From NCBI RefSeq assembly GCF_001953635.1, contig NZ_MEJH01000011.1:1-64000 (forward strand): DNA of 64,000 bases. The letters run 5' to 3'. Positions within the stretch are counted from its first letter, which is position 1; every line of letters starts with the position of its first letter. The notes beneath the pieces are model-generated. The model was not told the DNA's origin. It did no database searches and worked only from the letters and a program-made list of their open reading frames with translations. Positions 45,271-54,540 of this stretch are shown here, piece by piece. Source of the stretch: Alteromonas abrolhosensis (GTDB lineage: Bacteria; Pseudomonadota; Gammaproteobacteria; Enterobacterales; Alteromonadaceae). Both the position numbers and the translations under genes were made by a program.

Positions 45271-45639
45271 ATGGTGAATAAGAAGGAAATTATTTTGGCC
45301 CTAGCTTTAACTGGATATTCGTTATGTGCTTTTGCGGATACTGCGGCATTAAACGATGCGGCCATAAAGTTATGTGATAAGAGTAAAATGTGTATTGGCA
45401 AGGAGATGAGTGCTAATGACGAATTTCCACCTGAGATGAAAGCCATGATGTCAAATATGATAGATGAGATATGTGGTCAGTATATGAGCATTGCTAATTT
45501 AGGTGATGAACATGAGCTTATTGAGCCCGCCACAGATTGTCTTAGTTCAATGGCCAATCAAAGTTGCGATGCGCTTCTCAACTCTGATGAAGAGACAGCT
45601 GCTTGTCAGCGGTATTCTGAACTTGCCGAGAACTATTAG
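45271..45639 (+). CDS. Small cysteine-containing exported protein, unknown
   Basis: About 122 residues from the ATG at 45271, chosen because GGAG lies 9 nt upstream (an upstream ATG at 45256 overlaps that site). A signal peptide (KKEIILALALTGYSLCAFA) is followed by a mature chain with six cysteines (LCDKSKMC, EICGQYM, DCLSSM, SCDALL, ACQRY), compatible with disulfides in the periplasm. It is transcribed away from flagellin and ends near a strong bidirectional terminator. No family recognised. Confidence 0.75.
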   Translation: MVNKKEIILALALTGYSLCAFADTAALNDAAIKLCDKSKMCIGKEMSANDEFPPEMKAMMSNMIDEICGQYMSIANLGDEHELIEPATDCLSSMANQSCDALLNSDEETAACQRYSELAENY

Positions 45640-45726
45640 AACAATGGAATAGTTAGACGTTCTTTTAGTCCCTCCTGTGTATGGGGAAGTGTATGGAACG
45701 TATCTCGCACTTTGAGTTGTACATAC

Positions 45727-45764
45727 AAAAAAAGGGGCCTGAGTTTTCACTCAGGCCCCTTTTT
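45727..45764. terminator. Bidirectional terminator between small exported protein and rplQ
   Basis: Stem AAAAGGGGCCTGAG / CTCAGGCCCCTTTT with a 6-nt loop and A/T runs on both sides, 15 nt from the rplQ stop. It ends the alpha ribosomal operon leftwards and the small gene rightwards. Confidence 0.95.
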
Positions 45765-45779
45765 CTAATCGAGTATTAA

Positions 45780-46181
45780 TTACTCTTCAGTTGCTTCTAC
45801 TGCTTCTTCTTCAGCTTCTACAACTGGACGGTCAACTAGCTCAACATATGCCATTGGGGCATTGTCGCCAGCACGGAAACCGCATTTAAGAATGCGAGTG
45901 TAACCGCCTGGACGAGCTTCGTAACGAGGACCAAGCTCGTTGAATAGTTTACCTACAACCTCTTTGTCACCAGTGCGGGCGAAAGCTAGACGGCGGTTTG
46001 CAACGCTGTCTTCTTTAGCCATAGTGATTAGAGGCTCGATTACGCGACGTAATTCTTTCGCTTTTGGTAACGTAGTTTTGATCACTTCGTGCTTGACCAA
46101 AGAACCGGCCATGTTTTTGAACATAGCTTGACGATGGCTGCTGTTGCGATTCAACTGACGACCACTCTTACGATGGCGCAT
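45780..46181 (-). CDS. rplQ: 50S ribosomal protein L17
   Basis: 133 residues. [20 protein letters not shown] is the universal L17 start. The C terminus has an acidic tail ([12 protein letters not shown]) beyond the conserved fold. Last gene of the alpha operon. Confidence 0.98.
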   Translation of the reverse strand: MRHRKSGRQLNRNSSHRQAMFKNMAGSLVKHEVIKTTLPKAKELRRVIEPLITMAKEDSVANRRLAFARTGDKEVVGKLFNELGPRYEARPGGYTRILKCGFRAGDNAPMAYVELVDRPVVEAEEEAVEATEE

Positions 46182-46222
46182 AGTTTTATCCTTCTCTACA
46201 AATCAGTTTGATAAAAACCTGA

Positions 46223-47209
46223 TTAATCTTTTTCAGCGATGCTCTCTGGCGGCCAGTTTTCTAGGCGCATACCTAGAGAAAGACCACGAGATGCTAGAAC
46301 ATCTTTGATTTCAGTTAGCGATTTCTTACCAAGGTTTGGCGTTTTAAGTAGCTCAACCTCAGTGCGCTGTACCAGGTCACCAATGTACTGGATAGCTTCT
46401 GCTTTCAAACAGTTTGCAGAACGTACTGTCAGCTCTAGGTCATCTACTGGACGAAGCAGAATCGGATCGAATTCTGGCTTCTCTTCTTTCGCTTCTGGCT
46501 CAGACACATCACGTAAGTCTACGAATGCATCTAGCTGTTCAGCTAGGATAGTAGCAGAACGGCGGATCGCTTCTTCAGGATCCAAAGTACCGTTCGTCTC
46601 CATGTCGATGATTAGTTTGTCTAGGTCTGTGCGTTGTTCAACACGAGCAGACTCTACACTGTAAGCAATACGTTCAACTGGGCTGTATGAAGCGTCTACT
46701 AACAAACGACCAATTGGACGATCATCTTCTTCAGAGGAGCGACGGGTAGAAGCTGGTACATAACCGCGACCCATTTCTACTTTAATGCGCATGCTGATTT
46801 CAGCTTCGCCAGTTAAAGTACAAATAACGTGGTCAGGGTTTGTAATTTCTACGTCGCCATCATGCTGAATATCACCAGCAACAACAGGGCCAGCGCCAGA
46901 TTTCACTAGAGTTAGGGTTGCCTCAGTTTTACCTTCAAGGCGAACCGCTAAACCTTTAAGATTTAGCAAGATTTCAATTACGTCTTCCTGAACACCTTCT
47001 TTGGTGCTGTACTCGTGAAGAACGCCGTCAATTTCTACCTCGGTAACTGCACATCCTGGCATAGATGACAGTAAAATACGACGTAGGGCGTTACCTAGAG
47101 TATGGCCAAAGCCGCGCTCTAGTGGTTCCAAAGTTACTTTGGCACGAGTAGGAGAAACGTTTTCGATCTCAACTAATCTCGGTTTTAGGAATTCAGTCAC
47201 AGAACCCAC
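46223..47209 (-). CDS. rpoA: RNA polymerase alpha subunit
   Basis: 328 residues. The N-terminal assembly domain ([30 protein letters not shown]) and the C-terminal DNA-binding domain ([30 protein letters not shown]) are complete. The start codon is GTG, with GAGGAAG upstream; E. coli has ATG and one extra residue at this place. Located between rpsD and rplQ as in other gammaproteobacteria. Confidence 0.98.
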   Translation of the reverse strand: MGSVTEFLKPRLVEIENVSPTRAKVTLEPLERGFGHTLGNALRRILLSSMPGCAVTEVEIDGVLHEYSTKEGVQEDVIEILLNLKGLAVRLEGKTEATLTLVKSGAGPVVAGDIQHDGDVEITNPDHVICTLTGEAEISMRIKVEMGRGYVPASTRRSSEEDDRPIGRLLVDASYSPVERIAYSVESARVEQRTDLDKLIIDMETNGTLDPEEAIRRSATILAEQLDAFVDLRDVSEPEAKEEKPEFDPILLRPVDDLELTVRSANCLKAEAIQYIGDLVQRTEVELLKTPNLGKKSLTEIKDVLASRGLSLGMRLENWPPESIAEKD

Positions 47210-47231
47210 AATGCTTCCTCTTTAGTTAGCT

Positions 47232-47852
47232 TTACTTAGAGTAAAGTTCGACGATCAACTGTTCGTTAATTTCCGCAGACAGGTCAGTTCTTTCAGGAAC
47301 GCGCTTGAAAGTGCCTTCCATTTTGCTGCTGTCTACTTCAATCCAGGTTGGCTTCTCACGTTGGTCAGCCAGTTCCAAAGCAGCAACGATACGCGCTTGC
47401 TTCTTAGCCTTTTCACGAACAGAAACCACGTCTTCGGCAGAAACGTTAAACGATGGGATGTTCACAACTTGACCATTTACCATGATCGCCTTGTGGCTAA
47501 CTAGCTGACGTGCTTCTGCACGAGTGCTAGCGAAACCCATACGGTAAACTACGTTATCAAGACGCTGTTCTAAAAGCTGTAGCAAGTTTTCACCTGTGTT
47601 GCCTTTTAGACGTGCAGCTTCTTTATAGTAGTTGCGGAATTGCTTTTCCAGAACGCCGTACATACGACGAACTTTTTGTTTTTCACGCAGCTGAACACCG
47701 TAGTCAGACAGACGGCCACGACGGGCACCGTGCTGACCAGGCGCTGTATCGATTTTACATTTAGAATCGATTGCGCGAACGCCGCTTTTTAGGAACAGGT
47801 CTGTTCCTTCGCGACGGCTAAGTTTGAGTTTTGGACCCAAATATCTTGCCAT
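47232..47852 (-). CDS. rpsD: 30S ribosomal protein S4
   Basis: 206 residues. [20 protein letters not shown] start and the S4 RNA-binding domain ([20 protein letters not shown]). In E. coli S4 also represses the alpha operon by binding its leader; a structured leader is present upstream of rpsM here (48641-48706). Confidence 0.98.
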   Translation of the reverse strand: MARYLGPKLKLSRREGTDLFLKSGVRAIDSKCKIDTAPGQHGARRGRLSDYGVQLREKQKVRRMYGVLEKQFRNYYKEAARLKGNTGENLLQLLEQRLDNVVYRMGFASTRAEARQLVSHKAIMVNGQVVNIPSFNVSAEDVVSVREKAKKQARIVAALELADQREKPTWIEVDSSKMEGTFKRVPERTDLSAEINEQLIVELYSK

Positions 47853-47876
47853 GATCTTTCTCCAACTGTCCGTCGA

Positions 47877-48269
47877 TTAAACGCGACGTTTTTTCGGTGG
47901 ACGACAACCGTTGTGAGGAATAGGGGTCACATCGGTAATGTTTGTGATCTTATAACCTGTAGCGTTAAGAGCACGGATCGCAGACTCACGGCCTGGACCT
48001 GGACCTTTAACGAAAACTTCAAGGTTCTTAAGACCGTATTCTTGTGCAGCAACACCTGCACGCTCAGCAGCTACCTGTGCAGCAAATGGGGTAGATTTAC
48101 GTGAACCACGGAAACCTGAACCACCAGATGTCGCCCATGCTAGTGCATTGCCTGAACGGTCTGTAATAGTCACAATTGTGTTGTTGAAAGACGCATGGAT
48201 ATGAGCCATACCGTCTGCAACCTGACGTTTAGCGCGCTTACGCGTGCTACGAGCTGGTGCTTTAGCCAT
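47877..48269 (-). CDS. rpsK: 30S ribosomal protein S11
   Basis: 130 residues. [19 protein letters not shown] and [13 protein letters not shown] are diagnostic; the basic end CRPPKKRRV is intact. Confidence 0.98.
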   Translation of the reverse strand: MAKAPARSTRKRAKRQVADGMAHIHASFNNTIVTITDRSGNALAWATSGGSGFRGSRKSTPFAAQVAAERAGVAAQEYGLKNLEVFVKGPGPGRESAIRALNATGYKITNITDVTPIPHNGCRPPKKRRV

Positions 48270-48283
48270 AACTTACTCCCCGT

Positions 48284-48640
48284 TTACTTCTTAATTGGCT
48301 TACGAGGACCTTTACGGGTACGCGCATTAGTTTTAGTGCGCTGACCACGTAGAGGCAAGCTACGACGGTGGCGAATACCACGGAAGCAACCCAGGTCCAT
48401 TAAACGTTTGATGCTCATAGAGACTTCACGGCGTAGGTCACCTTCAACGGTGAATTTAGCCACTTCGTCACGAAGCTTATCAATAGTAGCTTCGTCTAGC
48501 TCTTTGATTTTTGTATTTTCTGCAACACCAGCACCCGCACAAATGCTTTTCGCACGTGTGGGACCAACGCCATAGATCGCTTGGATAGCGATTACAGCAT
48601 GCTTGTGCTCAGGAATGTTAATGCCAGCGATACGGGCCAT
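48284..48640 (-). CDS. rpsM: 30S ribosomal protein S13
   Basis: 118 residues, beginning [16 protein letters not shown] as in E. coli. An in-frame GTG nine bases upstream is rejected as start because it overlaps the ribosome binding site (GAGGAG, 8 nt from the ATG). First gene of the alpha operon. Confidence 0.97.
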   Translation of the reverse strand: MARIAGINIPEHKHAVIAIQAIYGVGPTRAKSICAGAGVAENTKIKELDEATIDKLRDEVAKFTVEGDLRREVSMSIKRLMDLGCFRGIRHRRSLPLRGQRTKTNARTRKGPRKPIKK

Positions 48641-48706
48641 TAACAGCACTCCTCTTGTTTATTTGTCGACGACCTAAAAAGCCCGATAGGATACTTACCC
48701 GTCGAC
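48641..48706 (-). ncRNA. Candidate alpha-operon leader (S4 autoregulation)
   Basis: Directly before rpsM the leader contains perfect 7-nt arms CGTCGAC (48700-48706) and GTCGACG (48665-48671), enclosing CCCGAT-type sequence, and ends in the rpsM ribosome binding site. In E. coli a pseudoknot at this position binds S4 and blocks alpha-operon translation. The base pairing is seen; the S4 role is inferred from position. Confidence 0.5.
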
Positions 48707-48748
48707 TAAATTGCAAATTAAGGTTCAAAATACTTTTAAACAAAACTA

Positions 48749-48780
48749 GCAGAACCTGACAAGTATAATCCAGGTTCTGC
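48749..48780 (-). terminator. Hairpin between spc and alpha operons
   Basis: Perfect 10-bp stem GCAGAACCTG / CAGGTTCTGC with a 12-nt loop, 36 nt after rpmJ. The sequence after it (TAGTTTTGTTT on the minus strand) is only moderately T-rich, so it may be a partial terminator or attenuator. TTGTCA-N17-TTAAAA starting in its loop could be an alpha-operon promoter. Confidence 0.55.
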
Positions 48781-48815
48781 TCACTTAGTCTTGCAAATAT
48801 TCTGTTCCGCTTTGA

Positions 48816-48932
48816 TTAGCCCTGACGCTGCTTATGCTTTGGGTCAGAACTGCAAATTACACGCACAACACCGTTGCGCTTGATAACTTTACAGTTACGG
48901 CAAATCTTTTTTACTGATGCACGAACTTTCAT
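48816..48932 (-). CDS. rpmJ: 50S ribosomal protein L36
   Basis: 38 residues: begins [19 protein letters not shown] and ends DPKHKQRQG. The zinc-binding pattern is C11, C14, C27 and H33, i.e. the zinc-containing (C+) L36 form. It sits between secY and rpsM, as in E. coli. Too short for usual length cut-offs. Confidence 0.97.
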
Positions 48933-48970
48933 TACATCTTTCCCCTTTCTATCAATATTAAGGGGCTAAC

Positions 48971-50290
48971 TTATCGGCCGTAGCCTTTAAGGTTAGCTTT
49001 CTTCAGCACAGACTCATATTGACTAGACATCAAATGCGTCTGTACTTGTGCCATAAAGTCCATGATAACTACTACGATAATGAGAAGCGACGTACCACCG
49101 AAGTAGAACGGCACATTCCAAGCAATTAGCATGAATTCAGGCACTAAACAAATAAAGGTTATGTACAGTGCGCCAGCCAGTGTAAGGCGAGTCATTACCT
49201 TGTCAATGTATCGTGACGTTTGCTCACCCGGGCGGATGCCTGGGATGAACGCGCCAGACTTCTTCAAGTTATCTGCTGTATCACGCGGGTTGAAAACCAA
49301 CGCCGTGTAGAAGAAGCAGAAGAAGATAATCGCAGCTGCGTATAACATCACGTACAGCGGTTGACCAGGAGATAGCATAAGCGCTACATCTTGCAACCAC
49401 GCTGTTGATTCATTCTGTCCGAACCATCCTGCGATGGTACCCGGGAACAGAATAATGCTAGAAGCAAAGATTGGTGGAATTACACCAGCAATGTTGACTT
49501 TCAGCGGTAAATGGGTGCTTTGCGCAGCAAAAACCTGACGGCCTTGCTGACGTTTTGCGTAGTTTACCACAATTCTGCGCTGTCCGCGCTCTACAAATAC
49601 AACTAGGTATGTAAGAGCAATAACAATTGCGCCAATCAACAGTAGGAACAACAAGTTAATGTCGCCCTGCCTTGCTTGTTCCGCAGTCTGACCTATCGCT
49701 GTTGGCAGACCGGCAACAATACCAGCAAAAATCAATATAGAGATACCGTTACCAATACCTCGTTCGGTAATTTGCTCACCTAACCACATAAGGAACATAG
49801 TTCCTGTGACTAGGCTCACTACTGCCGTAAAGTAGAATCCGAAGCCAGGGTTTATCACCAATCCATTAATCAGGTTAGGCAAACCAGTCGAAATTCCAAT
49901 TGATTGGAAGATAGCCAATACAAGCGTTAGGTAACGCGTGTACTGACTAATTTTACGACGGCCTGCTTCGCCTTCTTTTTTAAGCTCCACCATCGGTGGG
50001 TGAACCACCGAGAGCAACTGCATGATAATGGATGCAGTAATGTATGGCATAATGCCCAAAGCCAGAACGGATGCACGCTCAAGCGCACCACCAGAGAACA
50101 TGTTAAACATTTCTACAATGGTGCCTTTTTGTTGCTCGAACAAGTCAGCAAGTACAGCTGGATCGATGCCAGGGATAGGAACGTAAGAACCTAGTCTGAA
50201 TACAACAATCGCACCAAGTACGAACAACAATCTTGCCTTAAGCTCACTCAAGCCGCTTTTAGCGCCTGAATCCAATCCTGGTTTAGCCAT
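48971..50290 (-). CDS. secY: Protein translocase subunit SecY
   Basis: 439 residues, ten predicted membrane helices; [27 protein letters not shown] and [21 protein letters not shown] are family hallmarks. Forms the SecYEG channel in the inner membrane. Follows rplO with a 5-nt spacer. Confidence 0.98.
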   Translation of the reverse strand: MAKPGLDSGAKSGLSELKARLLFVLGAIVVFRLGSYVPIPGIDPAVLADLFEQQKGTIVEMFNMFSGGALERASVLALGIMPYITASIIMQLLSVVHPPMVELKKEGEAGRRKISQYTRYLTLVLAIFQSIGISTGLPNLINGLVINPGFGFYFTAVVSLVTGTMFLMWLGEQITERGIGNGISILIFAGIVAGLPTAIGQTAEQARQGDINLLFLLLIGAIVIALTYLVVFVERGQRRIVVNYAKRQQGRQVFAAQSTHLPLKVNIAGVIPPIFASSIILFPGTIAGWFGQNESTAWLQDVALMLSPGQPLYVMLYAAAIIFFCFFYTALVFNPRDTADNLKKSGAFIPGIRPGEQTSRYIDKVMTRLTLAGALYITFICLVPEFMLIAWNVPFYFGGTSLLIIVVVIMDFMAQVQTHLMSSQYESVLKKANLKGYGR

Positions 50291-50295
50291 CTAGC

Positions 50296-50730
50296 TTATT
50301 CCTCTACTTTACCGCCAGCAGCTTCAATCGCTTCTTTAGCGCCTTTAGTAACCTTTAACCCGCTTACTGTAACAGCGCGTGAAACTTCACCGCTCTTAAC
50401 AACTTTAACGAACTGGATTTCTTTCTTAACGATACCAGCTGCTTTTAAAGTCTCAAGAGATGCAGTATCACCATCAACCTTCGCGATTTCAGCAAGAGTT
50501 ACTTGATCAGTAACAAAGCTCTTGCGTGAAGTGAAACCGAACTTAGGAAGACGACGCTGGATAGGCATCTGACCACCTTCGAATCCTGGCTTAACGCGGC
50601 CACCTGAACGGCTTTTTTGACCTTTGTGACCGTGGCCACTCGTTTTACCAAGACCTGAGCCGATACCACGACCAGAACGCTTACCAGTAGGCTTTGAACC
50701 TTCGGCTGGAGAAATTGTGTTTAAACGCAT
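50296..50730 (-). CDS. rplO: 50S ribosomal protein L15
   Basis: 144 residues. Starts [20 protein letters not shown] with the glycine-rich [20 protein letters not shown] segment typical of L15. Confidence 0.98.
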   Translation of the reverse strand: MRLNTISPAEGSKPTGKRSGRGIGSGLGKTSGHGHKGQKSRSGGRVKPGFEGGQMPIQRRLPKFGFTSRKSFVTDQVTLAEIAKVDGDTASLETLKAAGIVKKEIQFVKVVKSGEVSRAVTVSGLKVTKGAKEAIEAAGGKVEE

Positions 50731-50733
50731 GTC

Positions 50734-50913
50734 TTACTCCTCCACTATCTCAACCATGTAATATACACGGTTGATCATGCCACGAACGGCTGGGGTATCT
50801 TCCAGTTCACGAACATGGTTGATTTTACGAAGGCCTAAACCTTTAAGCGTAGCTTTGTGCTTTGGCAGACGGCCAATTGCACTTTTAGTTTGCTTTACTT
50901 TAATCGTTGCCAT
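50734..50913 (-). CDS. rpmD: 50S ribosomal protein L30
   Basis: 59 residues: starts [20 protein letters not shown], then [17 protein letters not shown], and ends YYMVEIVEE. It fits exactly between rpsE and rplO. Confidence 0.97.
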   Translation of the reverse strand: MATIKVKQTKSAIGRLPKHKATLKGLGLRKINHVRELEDTPAVRGMINRVYYMVEIVEE

Positions 50914-50919
50914 GTCTGA

Positions 50920-51420
50920 TTACCCCAAAATTTCTTCTACAGACAATCCACGCTTCGCAGCAACTTTCGCCGGGCTGTTCATTTCTGTCAGCGCGTTGAT
51001 TGTTGCACGTACAACGTTGATTGGGTTTGTAGAGCCGTAACATTTTGAAAGTACGTTTTGTACGCCAGCTACTTCAAGTACTGCACGCATCGCACCACCG
51101 GCAATAATACCGGTACCTTCAGATGCTGGCTGCATGTAAACTTTAGAGCCAGAGTGACGACCTTTAATCGGGTGCTGTAACGTGTGACCGTTAAGGTCTA
51201 CGTCAACCATGTTGCGACGTGCCTTTTCCATTGCTTTTTGGATTGCAGCAGGTACTTCACGTGCCTTACCGTAACCAAAACCAACGCGACCGTTACCGTC
51301 ACCCACTACTGTCAATGCAGTGAAACTAAAGATACGACCACCTTTAACCACTTTAGATACGCGGTTTACGGCGATCAATTTCTCTAGAAATTCACCATTT
51401 TGAACGTCTTGTTTAGCCAT
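50920..51420 (-). CDS. rpsE: 30S ribosomal protein S5
   Basis: 166 residues. [20 protein letters not shown] and [16 protein letters not shown] are diagnostic of S5. Confidence 0.98.
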   Translation of the reverse strand: MAKQDVQNGEFLEKLIAVNRVSKVVKGGRIFSFTALTVVGDGNGRVGFGYGKAREVPAAIQKAMEKARRNMVDVDLNGHTLQHPIKGRHSGSKVYMQPASEGTGIIAGGAMRAVLEVAGVQNVLSKCYGSTNPINVVRATINALTEMNSPAKVAAKRGLSVEEILG

Positions 51421-51429
51421 TATAAACTC

Positions 51430-51783
51430 CTAGAACTGAAGACCAGCTTCGCGAGCTGCATCAGCTAATGCTTTAACGCGACCGTGGTATTGGAAACCAC
51501 TGCGATCGAAAGCCACTGTTTTAATGCCTTTCTCAAGAGCGCGCTCTGCGATTGCTTTACCGACTACCGTCGCTGCTTCAGCGTTACCTGTAGACTTAAG
51601 ACCTTTTGCAAGATCTTTCTCAACAGTTGAAGCCGCTGCCAACACTTCAGAACCGCATGGAGCGATTAGCTGAGCGTAGATGTGGCGAGGTGTACGGTTA
51701 ACTACCAAGCGATGCGCGGCCAGTTCACGAATTTTTGCTCGTGCGCGAGTTGCGCGACGAATGCGAGCTGTTTTCTTATCCAT
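51430..51783 (-). CDS. rplR: 50S ribosomal protein L18
   Basis: 117 residues, beginning [20 protein letters not shown] as in E. coli. An in-frame GTG 12 nt upstream is rejected: it belongs to the AGGTGG ribosome binding site of the ATG at 51783. Confidence 0.97.
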   Translation of the reverse strand: MDKKTARIRRATRARAKIRELAAHRLVVNRTPRHIYAQLIAPCGSEVLAAASTVEKDLAKGLKSTGNAEAATVVGKAIAERALEKGIKTVAFDRSGFQYHGRVKALADAAREAGLQF

Positions 51784-51795
51784 CGTATCACCCAC

Positions 51796-52329
51796 CTACT
51801 TTTTCTTAGCTTCTTTACGACGTACGTGTTCGTCAGCGTAACGTACACCTTTACCTTTGTAAGGCTCTGGTGGACGGTAACCGCGAATGTTCGCCGCAAC
51901 CTGACCAACCACCTGCTTATCGGCGCCTTTAACGACGATTTCAGTTTGGCTAGGAGTTTCAACCGTAATGCCTTCAGGCATTTCGTATGCTACAGGGTGA
52001 GAGAAACCTAGTGTAAGGTTTAGTTTGTTACCTTGTGCTTGTGCACGGTAACCAACACCTAACAACTGAAGTTTTTTCTCAAAACCTTCTGAAACACCTT
52101 GAACCATTGCGTTAAGGATAGAGCGCGCAGTACCAGCCTGTGCCCAACCGTCAACAAAGCCTTCACGTGGAAGTGCTTTAAGTTGGTTCTCTTCCTGTGC
52201 AACTTCTACAGCGTCGTTGAAAACGCGGGTCAAAGTGCCTTTACTACCTTTAACAGTAACTTCTTGACCAGAGATAGAAACTTCTACACCTGATACAACG
52301 TCTACTGGGGCTTTTGCTATACGTGACAT
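51796..52329 (-). CDS. rplF: 50S ribosomal protein L6
   Basis: 177 residues. Starts [20 protein letters not shown] and contains the [16 protein letters not shown] signature near the end. Confidence 0.98.
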   Translation of the reverse strand: MSRIAKAPVDVVSGVEVSISGQEVTVKGSKGTLTRVFNDAVEVAQEENQLKALPREGFVDGWAQAGTARSILNAMVQGVSEGFEKKLQLLGVGYRAQAQGNKLNLTLGFSHPVAYEMPEGITVETPSQTEIVVKGADKQVVGQVAANIRGYRPPEPYKGKGVRYADEHVRRKEAKKK

Positions 52330-52342
52330 TTCAACTCCTCCG

Positions 52343-52735
52343 TTATGCTACATAACCGATGATCTCACCGCCCATGCCAGCGTTACGCGCTGCACGGTCA
52401 GTCATCACACCTTTAGAAGTCGACACGATAGCTACGCCTAAACCACCCATAACCTTTGGAAGCTCATCTTTTTTCTTATAGATGCGCAGACCAGGACGGC
52501 TTACACGTTCGATAGTGTCAATTACTTGCTTGCCTTCGAAGTACTTAAGCGTAACTTCTAAAACAGGCTTAACGTCACCAGAAGCAGCGAAGTCAGTAAT
52601 ATAACCTTCAGCTTTCAATACTTCACAGATTGCAACGCGAAGTTTTGAAGAAGGCATAGTTACAGAAACTTTCTGTGCCATCTGGCCGTTACGGATGCGG
52701 GTAAACATATCCGCGATAGGATCTTGCATGCTCAT
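52343..52735 (-). CDS. rpsH: 30S ribosomal protein S8
   Basis: 130 residues. Starts [20 protein letters not shown] and ends with the [20 protein letters not shown] block. In E. coli S8 represses the spc operon via the rplE region. Confidence 0.98.
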   Translation of the reverse strand: MSMQDPIADMFTRIRNGQMAQKVSVTMPSSKLRVAICEVLKAEGYITDFAASGDVKPVLEVTLKYFEGKQVIDTIERVSRPGLRIYKKKDELPKVMGGLGVAIVSTSKGVMTDRAARNAGMGGEIIGYVA

Positions 52736-52748
52736 TATCAGCTACTCC

Positions 52749-53054
52749 TTACCAGCTGGCTTTCTTAAGGCCAGGGACTTCACCGCGCATCGCTGCTTCG
52801 CGAAGCTTAATACGGCTAAGACCGAATTTGCGTAGGTAACCATGTGGACGACCAGTAACACGGCAACGGTTACGTTGACGAGACTTACTAGAGTCACGTG
52901 GCAGTTGTTGTAGCTTCAGAACAGCGTCCCAACGCTCATCTTCAGAAGCGTTAACATCGCTGATAATCGCTTTAAGTGCGGCGCGCTTTTCAGCATACTT
53001 AGCTACTAGCTTAGTACGCTTAGCTTCACGTGCCTTCATTGATTCTTTTGCCAT
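52749..53054 (-). CDS. rpsN: 30S ribosomal protein S14
   Basis: 101 residues, the long zinc-free form (no CxxC pairs). [20 protein letters not shown] is the conserved end block. Confidence 0.98.
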   Translation of the reverse strand: MAKESMKAREAKRTKLVAKYAEKRAALKAIISDVNASEDERWDAVLKLQQLPRDSSKSRQRNRCRVTGRPHGYLRKFGLSRIKLREAAMRGEVPGLKKASW

Positions 53055-53066
53055 AACCCTACACCC

Positions 53067-53606
53067 CTACTTTTTGAATGGGAAGTTAAACGCGTCCAGC
53101 AGAGCACGTGCTTCTTCATTTGTATTCGCACTGGTAGTGATAGTGATATCCATACCGCGAACCTTATCCACTTTATCGAAATCGATTTCAGGGAAAATGA
53201 TTTGCTCACGCACGCCCATGCTGTAGTTACCACGTCCGTCGAATGATTTAGGATTCAAACCACGGAAGTCGCGAACACGTGGGATAGCGATTGAAATCAA
53301 ACGCTCTAGGAATTCCCACATACGCTCGCCGCGTAGGGTTACTTTACAGCCAATCGGATAACCTTCACGGATTTTAAAACCCGCTACTGATTTTCTAGCA
53401 ACTGTAACAACAGGCTTCTGACCGGCGATAGCCGTCATGTCAGCTTGAGCATTCTCAAGTACCTTTTTGTCAGCAACTGCTTCACCTAAACCCATGTTTA
53501 GAGTGATTTTTTCAATCCGAGGGACTTGCATGACGCTTTTGTATCCGAACTGCTTAGCAAGTTCAGCTACTACTGTTTCTTTATAGAAATCATGCAGTTT
53601 CGCCAT
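53067..53606 (-). CDS. rplE: 50S ribosomal protein L5
   Basis: 179 residues from [20 protein letters not shown], the same length as in E. coli. An in-frame TTG 12 nt upstream lies in the ribosome binding site GGAG and is not used. Confidence 0.97.
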   Translation of the reverse strand: MAKLHDFYKETVVAELAKQFGYKSVMQVPRIEKITLNMGLGEAVADKKVLENAQADMTAIAGQKPVVTVARKSVAGFKIREGYPIGCKVTLRGERMWEFLERLISIAIPRVRDFRGLNPKSFDGRGNYSMGVREQIIFPEIDFDKVDKVRGMDITITTSANTNEEARALLDAFNFPFKK

Positions 53607-53623
53607 CGTACTCTCCAATATAA

Positions 53624-53938
53624 TTAAACAAGTTCGCCGTTAGACTTGAAGAAACGTACTTTCTTCTCATCTTCGAAACGGAAACCAACGCGATCTGCTT
53701 TGCCCGTTGCCGGGTTAACAATCGCAACATTAGAAACGTGAATAGAAGCTTCTTTCTCAACGATGCCACCAGCTACGCCCAATTGTGGGTTTGGCTTAGT
53801 GTGCTTCTTGACAAGATTTACACCTTCTACAATTACACGGTTATCAGCAATAAGCACTTTAAGGACTTTGCCTTGTTTGCCTTTGTCTTTACCCGCTAAT
53901 ACGACTACTTCATCATCACGACGAATTTTATTAGCCAT
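53624..53938 (-). CDS. rplX: 50S ribosomal protein L24
   Basis: 104 residues. [20 protein letters not shown] (KOW motif) at the start; standard place between rplN and rplE. Confidence 0.98.
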   Translation of the reverse strand: MANKIRRDDEVVVLAGKDKGKQGKVLKVLIADNRVIVEGVNLVKKHTKPNPQLGVAGGIVEKEASIHVSNVAIVNPATGKADRVGFRFEDEKKVRFFKSNGELV

Positions 53939-53950
53939 TATCGTGACTCC

Positions 53951-54319
53951 TTATAGTACCTCTGGGGCCAATGAGATGATTTTCATGAAGTTTTCACTTC
54001 TCAACTCACGGGTAACCGGGCCAAAGATACGCGTACCAATTGGTTGCTTGTTTGCATTAAGCATAACAGCCGCGTTACCGTCAAAACGGATGGTAGAACC
54101 ATCTGCACGACGAACGCCTTTTCTAGTACGCACCACCACTGCGTTCAGTACGTCACCTTTTTTAACTTTACCGCGAGGAATTGCTTCCTTAACAGTAACT
54201 TTGATGATGTCACCGATACCTGCATAACGGCGATGCGAGCCACCAAGAACCTTAATACACTGAACCCTGCGAGCGCCGCTGTTATCTGCAACGTCCAGGT
54301 TAGTTTGCATTTGGATCAT
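53951..54319 (-). CDS. rplN: 50S ribosomal protein L14
   Basis: 122 residues. [20 protein letters not shown] is diagnostic. It is the first gene of the leftward spc operon in this window; rpsQ and the rest of the S10 operon are not upstream of it. Confidence 0.98.
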   Translation of the reverse strand: MIQMQTNLDVADNSGARRVQCIKVLGGSHRRYAGIGDIIKVTVKEAIPRGKVKKGDVLNAVVVRTRKGVRRADGSTIRFDGNAAVMLNANKQPIGTRIFGPVTRELRSENFMKIISLAPEVL

Positions 54320-54470
54320 GTTAGTGCTCCGCTCTTAAATTAAGACTCTCCCGAGTCGTTAGTGCTGCTAAAAAACAACTGGATATCGTTGCTTTTATGT
54401 ACATACCCCCATAAAAAGGGCGCGAAATAATAACAGAAAACTTTTCGAAGTGATAGCGGTAAATTGAATT
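54320..54470 (-). promoter_or_regulatory. Candidate spc operon promoter region
   Basis: On the minus strand a TATTAT hexamer (54427-54432) is followed by a GCGC-containing discriminator, as in stringently controlled promoters, about 105 nt before rplN. I found no good -35 at 16-18 nt, so the exact promoter is uncertain. Confidence 0.45.
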
Positions 54471-54492
54471 ATTTTTAAACTATGTGGGCAAT

Positions 54493-54520
54493 AAAAAAGC
54501 CCCGACTAAAAGCCGGGGCT
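54493..54520 (-). terminator. Intrinsic terminator after the histidine kinase gene
   Basis: Stem AGCCCCG / CGGGGCT (54498-54504 with 54514-54520) followed on the minus strand by a T-run (CTTTTTTATT). It separates the histidine kinase gene from the spc operon. Confidence 0.92.
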
Positions 54521-54540
54521 GATAACCACGTCATAGGTTA

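Noticed and set aside
46239..46664. Long rightward frame opposite rpoA
   Set aside because: Antisense shadow of the highly conserved rpoA; serine/arginine-rich composition typical of shadow frames.
53763..54227. Rightward frame of about 150 codons opposite rplX and rplN
   Set aside because: Antisense to two certain ribosomal protein genes; no binding site or family resemblance.
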